Assembly (NCBI GenBank): GCA_002727275.1
Contig: PBWO01000019.1
Coordinates: 5,765 to 69,764, forward strand
Reading direction: 5' to 3'
Length of the DNA: 64,000 bases
Origin: Methanobacteriota archaeon
GTDB lineage: Archaea > Thermoplasmatota > Poseidoniia > Poseidoniales > Thalassarchaeaceae
Positions 20,036 to 29,250 of the stretch are shown one piece after another. The translations under genes and the position numbers were made by a program. The notes below the pieces were generated by a model that was not told the origin of the DNA, did not search any database, and saw only the letters and a program-made list of their open reading frames with translations. Numbering within the stretch: position 1 is the first letter of the stretch; each line of letters begins with the position of its first letter.

Positions 20036-20200
20036 ACTCTTCGAGCCCGAGTGGAGACTTTCAAGCCATCCTTGACGAGTAGTCTTGGGAGGCGATTGTA
20101 CAATGACAACTGAATTGCGAGTATTGTTTCAATCAATTGGGTTCTGACTCCTTCGGTGCATGATATTCAGAAGCATTCATTTATTCAATCGAGGCCCTGA

Positions 20201-20214
20201 CAACCGTAGGTGAG
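20201..20214 (+). promoter_or_regulatory. Near-match of the CACC-GTA-GGTG palindrome upstream of the Lhr-type helicase
   Basis: CAACCGTAGGTGAG shares twelve consecutive bases (ACCGTAGGTGAG) with the reverse complement of the element before the str operon at 39789-39803. It has one mismatch to the perfect 11-base palindrome before rrp4. It lies about 20 bases after a TATA-like TTTATTC and just before the helicase start, a position suited to an operator. Confidence 0.4.
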
Positions 20215-20219
20215 AGAAA

Positions 20220-23200
20220 TTGCCAGAAATTCAGTACATACAGGATAGTATGGACACCGAGGAACTCCTCGAAAGCCTCTCTCCCCCTGTTAGGAACTGG
20301 TTCCAGGAAAAATTTCCCGATTTCACAGATCCTCAGAAAATTGCAATACCTAGAATTTTGAATGGAGAACATCTTCTACTTTGTTCTCCAACAGGTTCAG
20401 GTAAGACTCTGACGGCCTTCCTAACGATCATTGATGATTTAGTTAGAAAGTCATTAGACGGAACACTCAGTGACTCAGTTCAATGCATTTACATCTCTCC
20501 AATCAAAGCTCTTGCTAATGATATCCAGAAGAATCTCATTGGCCCTCTCACTGAGATTAAGGAGAGATTTCTACCTAGTAGGGCGAAGGACATTAAGGTC
20601 GGACTGAGAACTGGAGATACTCCTCAAAAGGAAAGAGAGAGGATGCTAAAAAAACCCCCTCACATCCTGATTACCACTCCTGAATCACTGGGGTTGGCGC
20701 TGGCTTCTAAGCGATTCAGACCTCTATTGCAGGAGTTGCGCTGGATCATTATTGACGAGATGCATTCATTGGTCCCCACAAAGAGAGGGACACACCTATC
20801 TCTATCGATGGCTCTAATGGACACAGTTGTCCCAACTAACGTTCAGAGAATAGGCATTAGTGCCACCATGGAACCCCTAGAGTCTGTTGCCGAATACCTA
20901 GTTGCTAGCGATTCTCAAGAAAGTGAATTAGGGACCCAGAGAGTCTCCATAGCGAAGATTTCTGGTTCACGAGAACTCGACATGGATATCATTCTGCCAA
21001 CGGCCAGATTCTCTTCGACACCGGTCAAAGAAGTACTCGACCACAATATAGACCGAATCAAGGAACTTGTTGAGGCACATACGACGACTCTTGTCTTCGT
21101 GAATACTAGGAACATGACTGAGACGGTCGTGCAGAGGCTCAAGATTGCTGGTTTGGAAGGAGTTGAGGGGCATCACGGCTCTATGGACAAGGCAATCCGA
21201 CTTGATGTCGAAAATCGACTCAAAAACGGCCTCCTTAGGGCTGTAGTATCCTCTTCCAGTCTTGAGATGGGGATTGACATCGGTTCCGTGGATCTTGTCA
21301 TACAGGTTGGGTCTCCGGGCTCAATATCCACAGCACTACAGAGGATAGGAAGAGCAGGTCATCATGTGGGGGGAGTTCCTAGGGCCCGGTTTCTGCCAAC
21401 TTCGCCCCATGATTTGTTGGAATTAGTCTCACTGCAGAACGCCATCCTACAGGGATCAATGGACATGTTGAAGTTCCCTGAAAACTGTCTTGACGTACTC
21501 GCGCAGTTTACAATTGGTCTTTCCATAATCAGAGAGTGGGATATCGATGAGGGCTACGAACTTGTGACTTCATCGTGGCCCTATAGATCACTTCCTTACG
21601 ACGATTACATTGAGGTTCTAGATTTGCTTGACGAAGAGCGTAGAATTTGGATTGATTGGGAGGAAAATCGGTTTGGGAAGCGTGGTTTCGCCCAGATGAT
21701 TTACTACACCAACATTGGTACAATAGCACCAGACAATAATTACCTAGTATTCACATCAGATGGAACTCTAGTCGGACAGCTGTCATCATCATTTGTATCT
21801 AGTCTCAGGAACGGAGATGTATTCCTTTTGGGAGGTTCAACTTACAGAGTCTCTAGCGTAATCGGAACTAGGGTGAACGTTTCTTCTGCAACCGGTTATA
21901 GGCCAACAATTCCGTCTTGGACGGGTGAGGCCAACAGCAGAACTTTCGAACTCAGTCAGGAGGTACTTTCGCTACTGGGACATGTTTCGATCAGACAGCG
22001 CTTGGAGGACGACTCTAGGAAGATACTGACCGAAGCAATCGGTTTGAATGCGCCCGTAGCAAGCGCTCTTTCCGAATTCTTTGAAGAGCAGGGTGCAATG
22101 ACATTCCAAGTCCCTTCACTTGACAGAATTCTGGTTGAGCAAATCGAAGGGCCACTCCCCACTTACATTGTAACCACGTGCAGAGGCCGTGCGTTCAATA
22201 TGGCACTTGGCTATCTATTCGCAGGGATTGCCGCAGAAGATAATGTACTCGTACATGAGATATCATTCGACGAGAATGGATTCATGATCAAACTTAGTCA
22301 CGAAGTGGAGATTTCTCGAATTCCACAAGTTTTCCGAGCAGGAGATAGCATTGAGACACTGAAGAGGTATCTCCTAGACTCTCAGTTGTTTGCCAAGAGA
22401 TTCCGAGAAGTTTCTTCGAGAAGCATGCTCAATCCTCGTAGAGTGGGTGGCGATGAGGTTAGCCCTAAACAATTCCAACAGAAGGCGGAACGCATCATGC
22501 AGAAGCATCGGAAGATGGAAGATTCCGTTATTGTGCGTGAAGTAGTAAGTGAAATTCTCCATAACGACTTGGATATGAGGCAATTGGAAGATTTCATGTC
22601 TAGAATGGACTCAGAGGATGTACGTATTGTACATCGCAGAGTAAAGATGCCATCGCCTTTGGGTATGACCCTGTTCATGTCCTCGTTCGAGGACTTACTT
22701 TCTCTGAGAACTCGCGCCTATCTGATTAAGGATGTAGATCCAGAGATTCTACGTCGATTGCTAGGGGCCAGATCTCTTGCTACGGAGTTGGACGAAGGCA
22801 AACTAGCCGAGTACTATCAGTCCAAAGTCTCAGTACCTACCAATGCAAATGGTCTGCTGAGATTGATGGATATGGGTGGGGGGCTAGAGCCGGGATTAAC
22901 AAATCCGTTATACAACGATAAATTAAGCGGCATTGACCAAGAGGATATCCGTGCTTGGGTTTACGAGTTGGCGGAACGCGGACTAGTTACCAAAATCAGA
23001 AACACTGGGCACGAGCAAATTGACGGTAAGTGGTTCTCTAGCCGTATGGCTGACGTTCACGGCACCCTAGGCTGTTTAGCTATTGCCGGTGCAGCAGATA
23101 TGGATGATCTCCAAGATCTGTATACCGGCGGACTAAACTTCGAAAAGGGTGTAAATTTCACCGAAGGAACGCCCGATAAATGGAAGCAGACTAGCCTTTC

Positions 23201-25511
23201 TGATCCCCTCGACTGTCTGAGACTAAAACTCTTGGACATGCTAGGCTCAGAGGGCCCTCAGACTTCTGACACAATCTGCGCCCGCTTACCATTCCCTCAA
23301 TCTCAGGTAGAATCCGTTCTACAAGAATTGGAGATGCGCAATCTCGTTTCTATAGGCTTCTTCAAGCAGACTGAAGAAGGAGAGTATATCCTCAGGATGG
23401 ACGAGTATAGGATCACCGGAGGCAGTATTGATGTTGTTGACTACAGAACTCTACAGACACTCCTTCTAAACAAATCATTCACTACTCATGACGAGCCTGC
23501 TGATGCCATCCGCTCATCAATATTGATTCAGAGGAGAGATGAGTTATTCCATAGGGTTAGCAACTACCGATTCAGAGACTGGAAGGACATCAAGCACGAT
23601 TCCGATGTGGTCAATGGAAGACTACTCCATAATAGGGTTGGATATACGCTAAAGAGCATGATACCCATACTTACCGGCCTCCGTAGCGAACCATGGCTGG
23701 GTGATTTAGAGCAAGAGCTACTTGACAAGATTCCCCCCGGGGGAGTCACTAGGGCCGAATTGCTTGCGGACTATCCGAAGGGCAAGGAGCATGCACATCT
23801 TCAACGGAGCCTCAAGCGTGCAATTGGCAACATAGAGAGGCAGTTGGTGGTCTACAAGCAGTATCAAGAAGTCCCTAACAGGAAACGGTCACTAGCGATT
23901 TTCCACAAGGTGCACGGAGTCATAGATCCTCTGCCTTTTGAAGATGCATTGGTCGAACTGATCAATAGAATCGGTCCAATTAGACTCCATACGCTGCGAT
24001 TCTTCGTCAGCCGACCCGTGGAAGAATTAGCCGATACACTCCGATATCTAGAGGATTCCGACAGGATACAAAGAGTCGTCGCACTGCAGCCAGATCCGAC
24101 AGATTACTATGCTTCTCAAGAGGATGCGGAGGCACTAATCTCGCCCCTTCCGGAGGACCGGAAAATGAGAATTCTATCTCAATCGGATCCATTCTGCAGC
24201 CGTTTCATCAATGAGATCCGGCTAATACTCAAGCAGGGCTGGTACCATCCAGTCTTCAAAGGCGTCGATCCTATTGGCAGAATCCTGATGTTCGTAGTAA
24301 ATGACTATCTAGAAATCAAGGACATCAATATCCCCCATTCATACTTAGATGAGTTCAAGTACGCATTTTCTCAGTTACTGGAGAATTATAGGGATCGTTT
24401 AGTAGATGTTTCAGTCCTTCATGCATTCAACGGTGTACCTGTACACGACTGTGATGAAAATATCCAGGGCATACTTAGCGAACTTGGATTTTCATCTATG
24501 GGCGATGGAGAGCGTTACATTAGAGGAGGAGTTGTTGAACCTCGCTCCAGAAAGGAGGTCTACAGGATGCTCTTCAATCAGCACAGGATGCATCAAGATA
24601 GCAGGTTCGAGAACGAAACCATGGCTCTTGAGCATTTGAGAGAGGTCAGAGACGACTTTGCTCTACGTGGTCGCTGCGAGATGTTCAGAGTCGATTTGCA
24701 CTCCATGGCAGCAGCTCATCAATTGCATCAGGGAACGAGTTTGAGAGGACATCAGGTCTGGGCCAAGTTTGCTCACTTTCAACGCTTACTAACCATCCGA
24801 AATGTGGTAGCTTCTGAGGAAGACGAAGATATCTTACAGTTCTTCAGCGAGCATAACGACCCTACGGTCTACATGGATAGGCATGCAATGAAGAGATCAG
24901 AATTCAGAAAATTGATTTCTCCGCTGGTAAGAAGCGGCCATCTAGTTCAGGACTACAGAGGCGGATTCAAGACCGTGACACCACTCCCAGAAGCCGACTT
25001 ATGGGAGGTCAAAAGAGACTATCTCAAAGAGTTGGTGAGTCAATATCCTGTAGTTTCACTAAAACAGGTCGAGAGGCTTGCAGGCTCTCCATTTTCTGCT
25101 GAAGAGATTAGCGATGTGATGCATGAATTCGAAGAGGATGGTACACTGATTAAAGGATTCTTAGTGGATGATCTCCAAGACATCTGTTGGGGCAGACAAG
25201 AAATACTCGAAGTCTCTTCTTCGCTACGCAAGACCAGAGATCTGGTCGTCCCCCCATCCGATAACCTGATTCACTACTTTGGCGGTATTCTGAGGGAAAG
25301 ATTTGCGTTTGGTTCGGCCTACATGGTTTTCCACAATGAAGAGCCCATTGCAGCTTTCAAGGCCAATACTAGGGATGGCACAATTGAAATCACTGATTTC
25401 GTCGGCGATTCAGACTTAGAGAAGGAAGCTCTCAGGGTAATGAAAGAATTCGCTTGGGAGCATGATACTAGGCTGACTGGTAAGTTATACGAGAAATTGC
25501 GTACTCGGTAG
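20220..25511 (+). CDS. lhr: Very long Lhr-type superfamily 2 helicase
   Basis: An ATP-dependent DNA/RNA helicase of the Lhr family. Motif I 'SPTGSGKT' is at 56-63, the DEAH-box variant 'IIDEMHSL' near 177, motif III 'ISATMEP' near 213 and motif VI 'QRIGRAGHH' near 374. A winged helix and the Lhr-core domain 4 continue to about residue 880. A further 880 residues look like repeated winged-helix modules, making 1,763 in all. Many archaeal Lhr proteins stop near 850-950, so this resembles the long bacterial form with a C-terminal extension. TTG at 20220 opens the frame; the ATG at 20250 (MDTEELLES) is an alternative. The gene is divergent from glyS and convergent with the archaeosortase. Confidence 0.9.
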   Translation: MPEIQYIQDSMDTEELLESLSPPVRNWFQEKFPDFTDPQKIAIPRILNGEHLLLCSPTGSGKTLTAFLTIIDDLVRKSLDGTLSDSVQCIYISPIKALANDIQKNLIGPLTEIKERFLPSRAKDIKVGLRTGDTPQKERERMLKKPPHILITTPESLGLALASKRFRPLLQELRWIIIDEMHSLVPTKRGTHLSLSMALMDTVVPTNVQRIGISATMEPLESVAEYLVASDSQESELGTQRVSIAKISGSRELDMDIILPTARFSSTPVKEVLDHNIDRIKELVEAHTTTLVFVNTRNMTETVVQRLKIAGLEGVEGHHGSMDKAIRLDVENRLKNGLLRAVVSSSSLEMGIDIGSVDLVIQVGSPGSISTALQRIGRAGHHVGGVPRARFLPTSPHDLLELVSLQNAILQGSMDMLKFPENCLDVLAQFTIGLSIIREWDIDEGYELVTSSWPYRSLPYDDYIEVLDLLDEERRIWIDWEENRFGKRGFAQMIYYTNIGTIAPDNNYLVFTSDGTLVGQLSSSFVSSLRNGDVFLLGGSTYRVSSVIGTRVNVSSATGYRPTIPSWTGEANSRTFELSQEVLSLLGHVSIRQRLEDDSRKILTEAIGLNAPVASALSEFFEEQGAMTFQVPSLDRILVEQIEGPLPTYIVTTCRGRAFNMALGYLFAGIAAEDNVLVHEISFDENGFMIKLSHEVEISRIPQVFRAGDSIETLKRYLLDSQLFAKRFREVSSRSMLNPRRVGGDEVSPKQFQQKAERIMQKHRKMEDSVIVREVVSEILHNDLDMRQLEDFMSRMDSEDVRIVHRRVKMPSPLGMTLFMSSFEDLLSLRTRAYLIKDVDPEILRRLLGARSLATELDEGKLAEYYQSKVSVPTNANGLLRLMDMGGGLEPGLTNPLYNDKLSGIDQEDIRAWVYELAERGLVTKIRNTGHEQIDGKWFSSRMADVHGTLGCLAIAGAADMDDLQDLYTGGLNFEKGVNFTEGTPDKWKQTSLSDPLDCLRLKLLDMLGSEGPQTSDTICARLPFPQSQVESVLQELEMRNLVSIGFFKQTEEGEYILRMDEYRITGGSIDVVDYRTLQTLLLNKSFTTHDEPADAIRSSILIQRRDELFHRVSNYRFRDWKDIKHDSDVVNGRLLHNRVGYTLKSMIPILTGLRSEPWLGDLEQELLDKIPPGGVTRAELLADYPKGKEHAHLQRSLKRAIGNIERQLVVYKQYQEVPNRKRSLAIFHKVHGVIDPLPFEDALVELINRIGPIRLHTLRFFVSRPVEELADTLRYLEDSDRIQRVVALQPDPTDYYASQEDAEALISPLPEDRKMRILSQSDPFCSRFINEIRLILKQGWYHPVFKGVDPIGRILMFVVNDYLEIKDINIPHSYLDEFKYAFSQLLENYRDRLVDVSVLHAFNGVPVHDCDENIQGILSELGFSSMGDGERYIRGGVVEPRSRKEVYRMLFNQHRMHQDSRFENETMALEHLREVRDDFALRGRCEMFRVDLHSMAAAHQLHQGTSLRGHQVWAKFAHFQRLLTIRNVVASEEDEDILQFFSEHNDPTVYMDRHAMKRSEFRKLISPLVRSGHLVQDYRGGFKTVTPLPEADLWEVKRDYLKELVSQYPVVSLKQVERLAGSPFSAEEISDVMHEFEEDGTLIKGFLVDDLQDICWGRQEILEVSSSLRKTRDLVVPPSDNLIHYFGGILRERFAFGSAYMVFHNEEPIAAFKANTRDGTIEITDFVGDSDLEKEALRVMKEFAWEHDTRLTGKLYEKLRTR

Positions 25512-26480
25512 TCATCCACTAGATTTGCTAGGCACCAATCCCTTTGGTAATAGTCGCATGATATGCCTATGCAACTCTGGCAACAGGTCAAACAGAGCCA
25601 GAGCCATCAGGAACATTGCGAACAGACTGGCTGCCTTGGCAGCATAACTGTGAGCGAAATCAAACATCTCGATACCCATGAATTTCCAATCGGGATATGA
25701 GTCTGTGAGCCATACTATGCCTGCATTGCGAAATGTGTTCAGAACATGTATTGTCGGGACAGCGATCAGTAGCGCTCTCGCCTTACGATTCCAATCGACG
25801 CTTTGCAAGGCCACTATTGCCCCAACGAAGACTATCATTGATTGTAAACCAGAGCAAGCCAGAATGAAACTCACACTTACTAGAGTTCCATCGGAATGCT
25901 CCAGTGGAACGAAGAATCCATTATCACCGAGAGGCTCAGTCAGAATCCATCTATTACCATCCCATTCTGACAAAGGAATTTCCCCTCCTCCATGCAAATC
26001 TACCATCATTGGCCCCATCTGGTAACTACCTAGCCCTGCGAATTCCAACATTACTTCGGTATTCCATGCAGTTGCGTATACTAATGCCATGTTCAGGTTG
26101 GGGACACTGTACGCAACAAAGTAAGGAATTACAGCCCAAACAACACAGCCACGGAACCAAACTAAAGACTCAGGAACATTGTCCCAATTCTTAATCTCCC
26201 AAACTCCCAAAGAAATTCCTAAAGGCAATGCAGCAGCAGTCATTAAGACCAGAACAGGATCTTGAATTTCGACATAGTAAGATGAGTGTAAATATAGGAA
26301 CAAGCCAATTGCAATCCATCCAAACGCAGAGAAGTACGGTGCATGATACAATTTTTGACGATGAAAGCCCACTGCCAGCGACAGTGCACCTAATCCGCAA
26401 ATCAGCAGCTTGAGGGCCGAATCCGTAACTCCTAGAGACTCAGCCAGATGTTTGACCAACAACCCTATTGGCTCCTCCAT
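25512..26480 (-). CDS. artA: Archaeosortase A-like transpeptidase
   Basis: A polytopic membrane protein resembling archaeosortase A, which cleaves PGF-CTERM proteins and passes them to a lipid. From the ATG at 26480 (MEEPIGLL) it has about 322 residues and seven to eight hydrophobic segments. Family residues are visible: catalytic cysteine in 'ACSGLQSMIVFVG' (C209), arginine in 'LNTFRNAGIVW' (R251) and a late histidine in 'FAHSYAAKAASLF' (H277). The frame is open to an ATG at 26591. The shorter start is preferred because it leaves room for promoters with the divergent SIS gene. The giant protein at 1-5870 ends in the expected substrate motif. The family is convincing; the exact subfamily is inferred. 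Confidence 0.82.
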   Translation of the reverse strand: MEEPIGLLVKHLAESLGVTDSALKLLICGLGALSLAVGFHRQKLYHAPYFSAFGWIAIGLFLYLHSSYYVEIQDPVLVLMTAAALPLGISLGVWEIKNWDNVPESLVWFRGCVVWAVIPYFVAYSVPNLNMALVYATAWNTEVMLEFAGLGSYQMGPMMVDLHGGGEIPLSEWDGNRWILTEPLGDNGFFVPLEHSDGTLVSVSFILACSGLQSMIVFVGAIVALQSVDWNRKARALLIAVPTIHVLNTFRNAGIVWLTDSYPDWKFMGIEMFDFAHSYAAKAASLFAMFLMALALFDLLPELHRHIMRLLPKGLVPSKSSG

Positions 26481-26503
26481 GACCTGTTTCGAGTCATTAA
26501 CCC

Positions 26504-26512
26504 GTAAATATG
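26504..26512 (+). promoter_or_regulatory. TATA-like element before the SIS isomerase gene
   Basis: GTAAATATG lies about 34 bases before the ATG at 26542. Its position supports that start rather than the upstream in-frame ATG at 26410, which would lie inside the archaeosortase gene. Confidence 0.35.
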
Positions 26513-26541
26513 ATGCCCTCCCCGGGGCACTTGTGGGCGAT

Positions 26542-27111
26542 ATGGGGTTTGACTTCGAAGAGTTCGCAGATTCATACATCTCGGAACTCAAAATGGCTCT
26601 CGATTCACTACCTCGAGGCCCCCTAGAACAATTCTGGCAGATGGTAAAACAAGCTCAGGAATCGAACTCATGCATCCATTTCATCGGTAATGGAGGAAGC
26701 GCGGCAACTCCATCACATAGTGCAGGAGATTGGTCTAAAGAACTCTCAATCAAGACAATCTCCCACACGGATAACGTCGCATCAATGACTGCATGGGCTA
26801 ATGACACGGATTACAGCAATGTATTCGTTGGCCAACTCTCAACTTTCCTTTCCAAAGGAGACTTGGTGGTCGCATACAGCGGCTCAGGAACATCATCCAA
26901 TGTCGTCAACGGACTTGAATTCGCTAGCCAGAACGGCTGTGCAACTGTAGCCGTGACAGGTAACATCGATGGCTCGCAGGGAGGCAAAATCGCTGAAATT
27001 GCCGATGTGGCAATCGTCGCCCCTACTGGGTCGATGGAAAGAATCGAAGACATTCAGTTAGTCATCAACCACATCGTGAAGGAGGCCATCAAGGCTCACA
27101 AAGGGTTGTGA
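26542..27111 (+). CDS. gmhA: SIS-domain phosphoheptose isomerase (GmhA-like)
   Basis: A 189-residue sugar isomerase domain protein. GmhA converts sedoheptulose 7-phosphate to D-glycero-D-manno-heptose 7-phosphate. The family loop 'GNGGSAATPSHSAGDWSKEL' is at 49-68, the phosphosugar-binding 'SGSGTSSNV' near 115, and 'MERIEDIQLVINHIV' near 167, close to the GmhA ending. A HAD phosphatase of the GmhB kind follows 61 bases downstream, supporting a heptose role. The ATG at 26542 is chosen from the TATA-like element and GmhA-like N-terminus. It could instead be a related SIS isomerase acting on another sugar phosphate. Confidence 0.82.
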   Translation: MGFDFEEFADSYISELKMALDSLPRGPLEQFWQMVKQAQESNSCIHFIGNGGSAATPSHSAGDWSKELSIKTISHTDNVASMTAWANDTDYSNVFVGQLSTFLSKGDLVVAYSGSGTSSNVVNGLEFASQNGCATVAVTGNIDGSQGGKIAEIADVAIVAPTGSMERIEDIQLVINHIVKEAIKAHKGL

Positions 27112-27172
27112 TAGCCTGCTAGCCCCTTGTAGAGATGAGGTAGAACTCAAAGCGCCTCTTTTCCTGCCAAAC

Positions 27173-27745
27173 ATGCCTGAAGGGGTTTCATGGAACGGAA
27201 GCATAGCTTTTCTGGATCGAGACGGAGTCATCAATATCGGCTCTGAGAATTACATCAACAACCCCGATGAAGTCGAACTATTGCCTAATTCGCCTAAATC
27301 AATTGGAACCATCAGAAGAATGGGTTACCGTGTATGCGTAGTAACAAATCAATCGCCTATCGGCAGAGGTCTTTGGACCAGTAAGAATCTAGCGGAAATC
27401 CACGAGCGGCTGCAGCAGATGGTATTGGAAGAGGACTCAGATGCACATTTCGATCTCGTCTTGCATAGTCCCTACGCACCATGGGAAGGGGCCTGGGCAC
27501 GCAAACCATTCCCTGGAATGCTGGAGGCAGGGAGACAATTAATCGACAAAGCGTCAATAGATCCTAATCTTCCCGATTTCGAATTGCTCTATGGTGATGA
27601 TTGGCTAGATAGGCCCGATGACTCAAACTCCTTCATGGTAGGCGACAGACAAGTGGACATAATCGCTGCAAGCAGATATGGAATTAAGAGCTATCAGTGC
27701 AAACCTGAGGAGGGAATCAGTGGTGTTTTGGAGGAGATACTCTGA
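27173..27745 (+). CDS. gmhB: HAD-IIIA phosphatase (GmhB-like heptose bisphosphate phosphatase)
   Basis: This 190-residue HAD enzyme has motif I 'FLDRDGVIN' (nucleophile D15, acid D17), motif II 'TNQSPIGRG' near 59-67 and motif III/IV around 'ARKPFPGML' and 'FMVGDRQVD'. GmhB removes the 7-phosphate of heptose 1,7-bisphosphate. Its neighbour is the GmhA-like isomerase. The zinc-binding Cys/His loop usual in GmhB and HisB-N (CxH...CxC before RKP) is replaced by 'HSPYAPWEGAWARKP', with no cysteines, so zinc is probably not bound. The last base overlaps the tiaS start. Histidinol-phosphate phosphatase is an alternative. Confidence 0.8.
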   Translation: MPEGVSWNGSIAFLDRDGVINIGSENYINNPDEVELLPNSPKSIGTIRRMGYRVCVVTNQSPIGRGLWTSKNLAEIHERLQQMVLEEDSDAHFDLVLHSPYAPWEGAWARKPFPGMLEAGRQLIDKASIDPNLPDFELLYGDDWLDRPDDSNSFMVGDRQVDIIAASRYGIKSYQCKPEEGISGVLEEIL

Positions 27746-28998
27746 TGTCGCGAGACACGGTTGTAATTGGCCTAGATGACACCGACCATCCTACCGCCGG
27801 TTGCACTACAGATTGCTTCGATGATCTGTTGAATCACTTGTCTAATGGCAAGCATGGATTCACAGTAGTCAGTAGAAGATTGGTTCGACTGTGGCCATTC
27901 GCACCGAGAAGGACTAGAGGCAACGGCGCACTGTCGGCTGTAATCGAATTAGATTCGGGTACCCAACAAATTCTGAGAGAGGAGTGTGGCAGGTGGTTCG
28001 ATGAGTTGCTGGAAAAATCCGAACCATTCGATTCCGAATCAACTCCTTCTTCTCCGGTTTTGATTATCTGCGATTCAGACCCTCCTCTAAACTGGTATAC
28101 TGAGGCAGTAATGAGTTACGTTGAGTTGAATTCACGAATACACGAGATTGAGGAATTGGGAATTACCATGTATTCCGGTGAGAGGAAGTGGGGAGCCATC
28201 GGAGCCAGTGCAGCTGTGGCATGGTCTCCTGTTAGAGACTCGACATGGGAATTGATCGCGTGGAGGGATGACGAAAATATCGGTACTGAGCGTGTGATCA
28301 CATCGCAAGCTGTAAAAGAAATGGAAGAATTACATCCACGCACATTCGTGAATCGAGATCCAACGAAAGGAAAAGGCCTGATTGCACCTAGGACGCCCTG
28401 CCCCGTACTCTATGGAATTCGTGGCGACTCCTCTGAATCGGTAGAGCAAGCACACTTCTGGCTACAGTTGCGAAGTGATGTGGAGAATTCGATGAGGTAT
28501 GCCATCCATGTAACAAATCAACTCTCCGATGATCATGTCAACGGCTCCTCTTCAGGGACTGTGTTGACTCATCCCGAACACACCAAGGGGGCCCATTCCA
28601 ACGTCACTGTTTCTGTACGTGGTATTGCGACTAAACTGGTGGCATTCAGTGAAGGCGGTCCCGTCAACAGGTTACTGAGAACTCTGCATCCTGGGGACAG
28701 GATTTCTTGGGTTGGACTTACAGCTCCAGATGACTCGATCCATTTGGAGAGACTTTCACTTCAAGACTCAGTACCAAGAATTACATCACGCCCCTTGTGC
28801 TGCGGCAAGACGATGCGCAGTTCCGGCTCAGGATTGCCCATCAGATGCCTAGAATGCGGAAACACGTCCCAGAGATTTTGGCTTAGTCAGAATCATGACC
28901 CAGATTCGTTTGGCTCTATCGAAGATTGGGTAGAACCCACTCCCTCAAACAGACGCCATCTGGCTAGGCCACTGAAAATGGGAATTCCAAGAGATTGA
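27745..28998 (+). CDS. tiaS: tRNA(Ile2) 2-agmatinylcytidine synthetase TiaS
   Basis: TiaS attaches agmatine to C34 of the CAU-anticodon tRNA-Ile so that it reads AUA. The protein has 417 residues, the family's size. The ATP-binding N-terminus has 'GLDDTDHPTAGCTT' at 9-22. A middle domain contains 'SGERKWGAIGASAAVAW'. The C-terminus has an OB-fold around 295-345 and a zinc ribbon with cysteines in 'LCCGKTM' and 'CLECGN'. The start overlaps the GmhB stop by one base. Only four bases separate the stop from the next small gene. Confidence 0.95.
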   Translation: MSRDTVVIGLDDTDHPTAGCTTDCFDDLLNHLSNGKHGFTVVSRRLVRLWPFAPRRTRGNGALSAVIELDSGTQQILREECGRWFDELLEKSEPFDSESTPSSPVLIICDSDPPLNWYTEAVMSYVELNSRIHEIEELGITMYSGERKWGAIGASAAVAWSPVRDSTWELIAWRDDENIGTERVITSQAVKEMEELHPRTFVNRDPTKGKGLIAPRTPCPVLYGIRGDSSESVEQAHFWLQLRSDVENSMRYAIHVTNQLSDDHVNGSSSGTVLTHPEHTKGAHSNVTVSVRGIATKLVAFSEGGPVNRLLRTLHPGDRISWVGLTAPDDSIHLERLSLQDSVPRITSRPLCCGKTMRSSGSGLPIRCLECGNTSQRFWLSQNHDPDSFGSIEDWVEPTPSNRRHLARPLKMGIPRD

Positions 28999-29002
28999 TC
29001 CA

Positions 29003-29218
29003 ATGAATTACACCGATTTGGTCACAATAGTACTTTCATTCACAGCACTTCTTCTCATCCGTCAGATTCTGTTAGCACCGCGGAGAACCAATGAGGGTTC
29101 GGAAGAGGATGAATACACTGGCAGAGCCCTAGACCCAGAGTCTCTATCGAGAGTGGATGAGCAATCGATGCGTGATTTCAATAGATTGCTCGGGGATAGT
29201 TTCCCCGAAGAAGAATAG
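29003..29218 (+). CDS. Small single-span membrane protein, unknown
   Basis: A 71-residue protein with one hydrophobic helix at about 5-25, a short basic stretch 'APRR', and an acidic C-terminal half ending 'DSFPEEE'. This gives an N-terminal anchor with a charged soluble tail. It begins 4 bases after tiaS and is probably cotranscribed. No family is recognised. Coding is supported by tight operon spacing and by the coherent topology. Confidence 0.55.
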   Translation: MNYTDLVTIVLSFTALLLIRQILLAPRRTNEGSEEDEYTGRALDPESLSRVDEQSMRDFNRLLGDSFPEEE

Positions 29219-29250
29219 TTTCTATTTACTTCAATCGAGAATGCTATACA

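Noticed and set aside
20036..20219. Possible tRNA or small RNA gene in the glyS-helicase gap
   Set aside because: No cloverleaf, TPsiC-like GTTCRAN or box motifs found on either strand; the region is explained as a divergent promoter region with the palindrome-like element.
26410..26541. N-terminal extension of the SIS isomerase and of the archaeosortase over each other
   Set aside because: Both extensions would overlap head to head by about 180 bases; internal ATGs give family-like N-termini and leave 61 bases for promoters.
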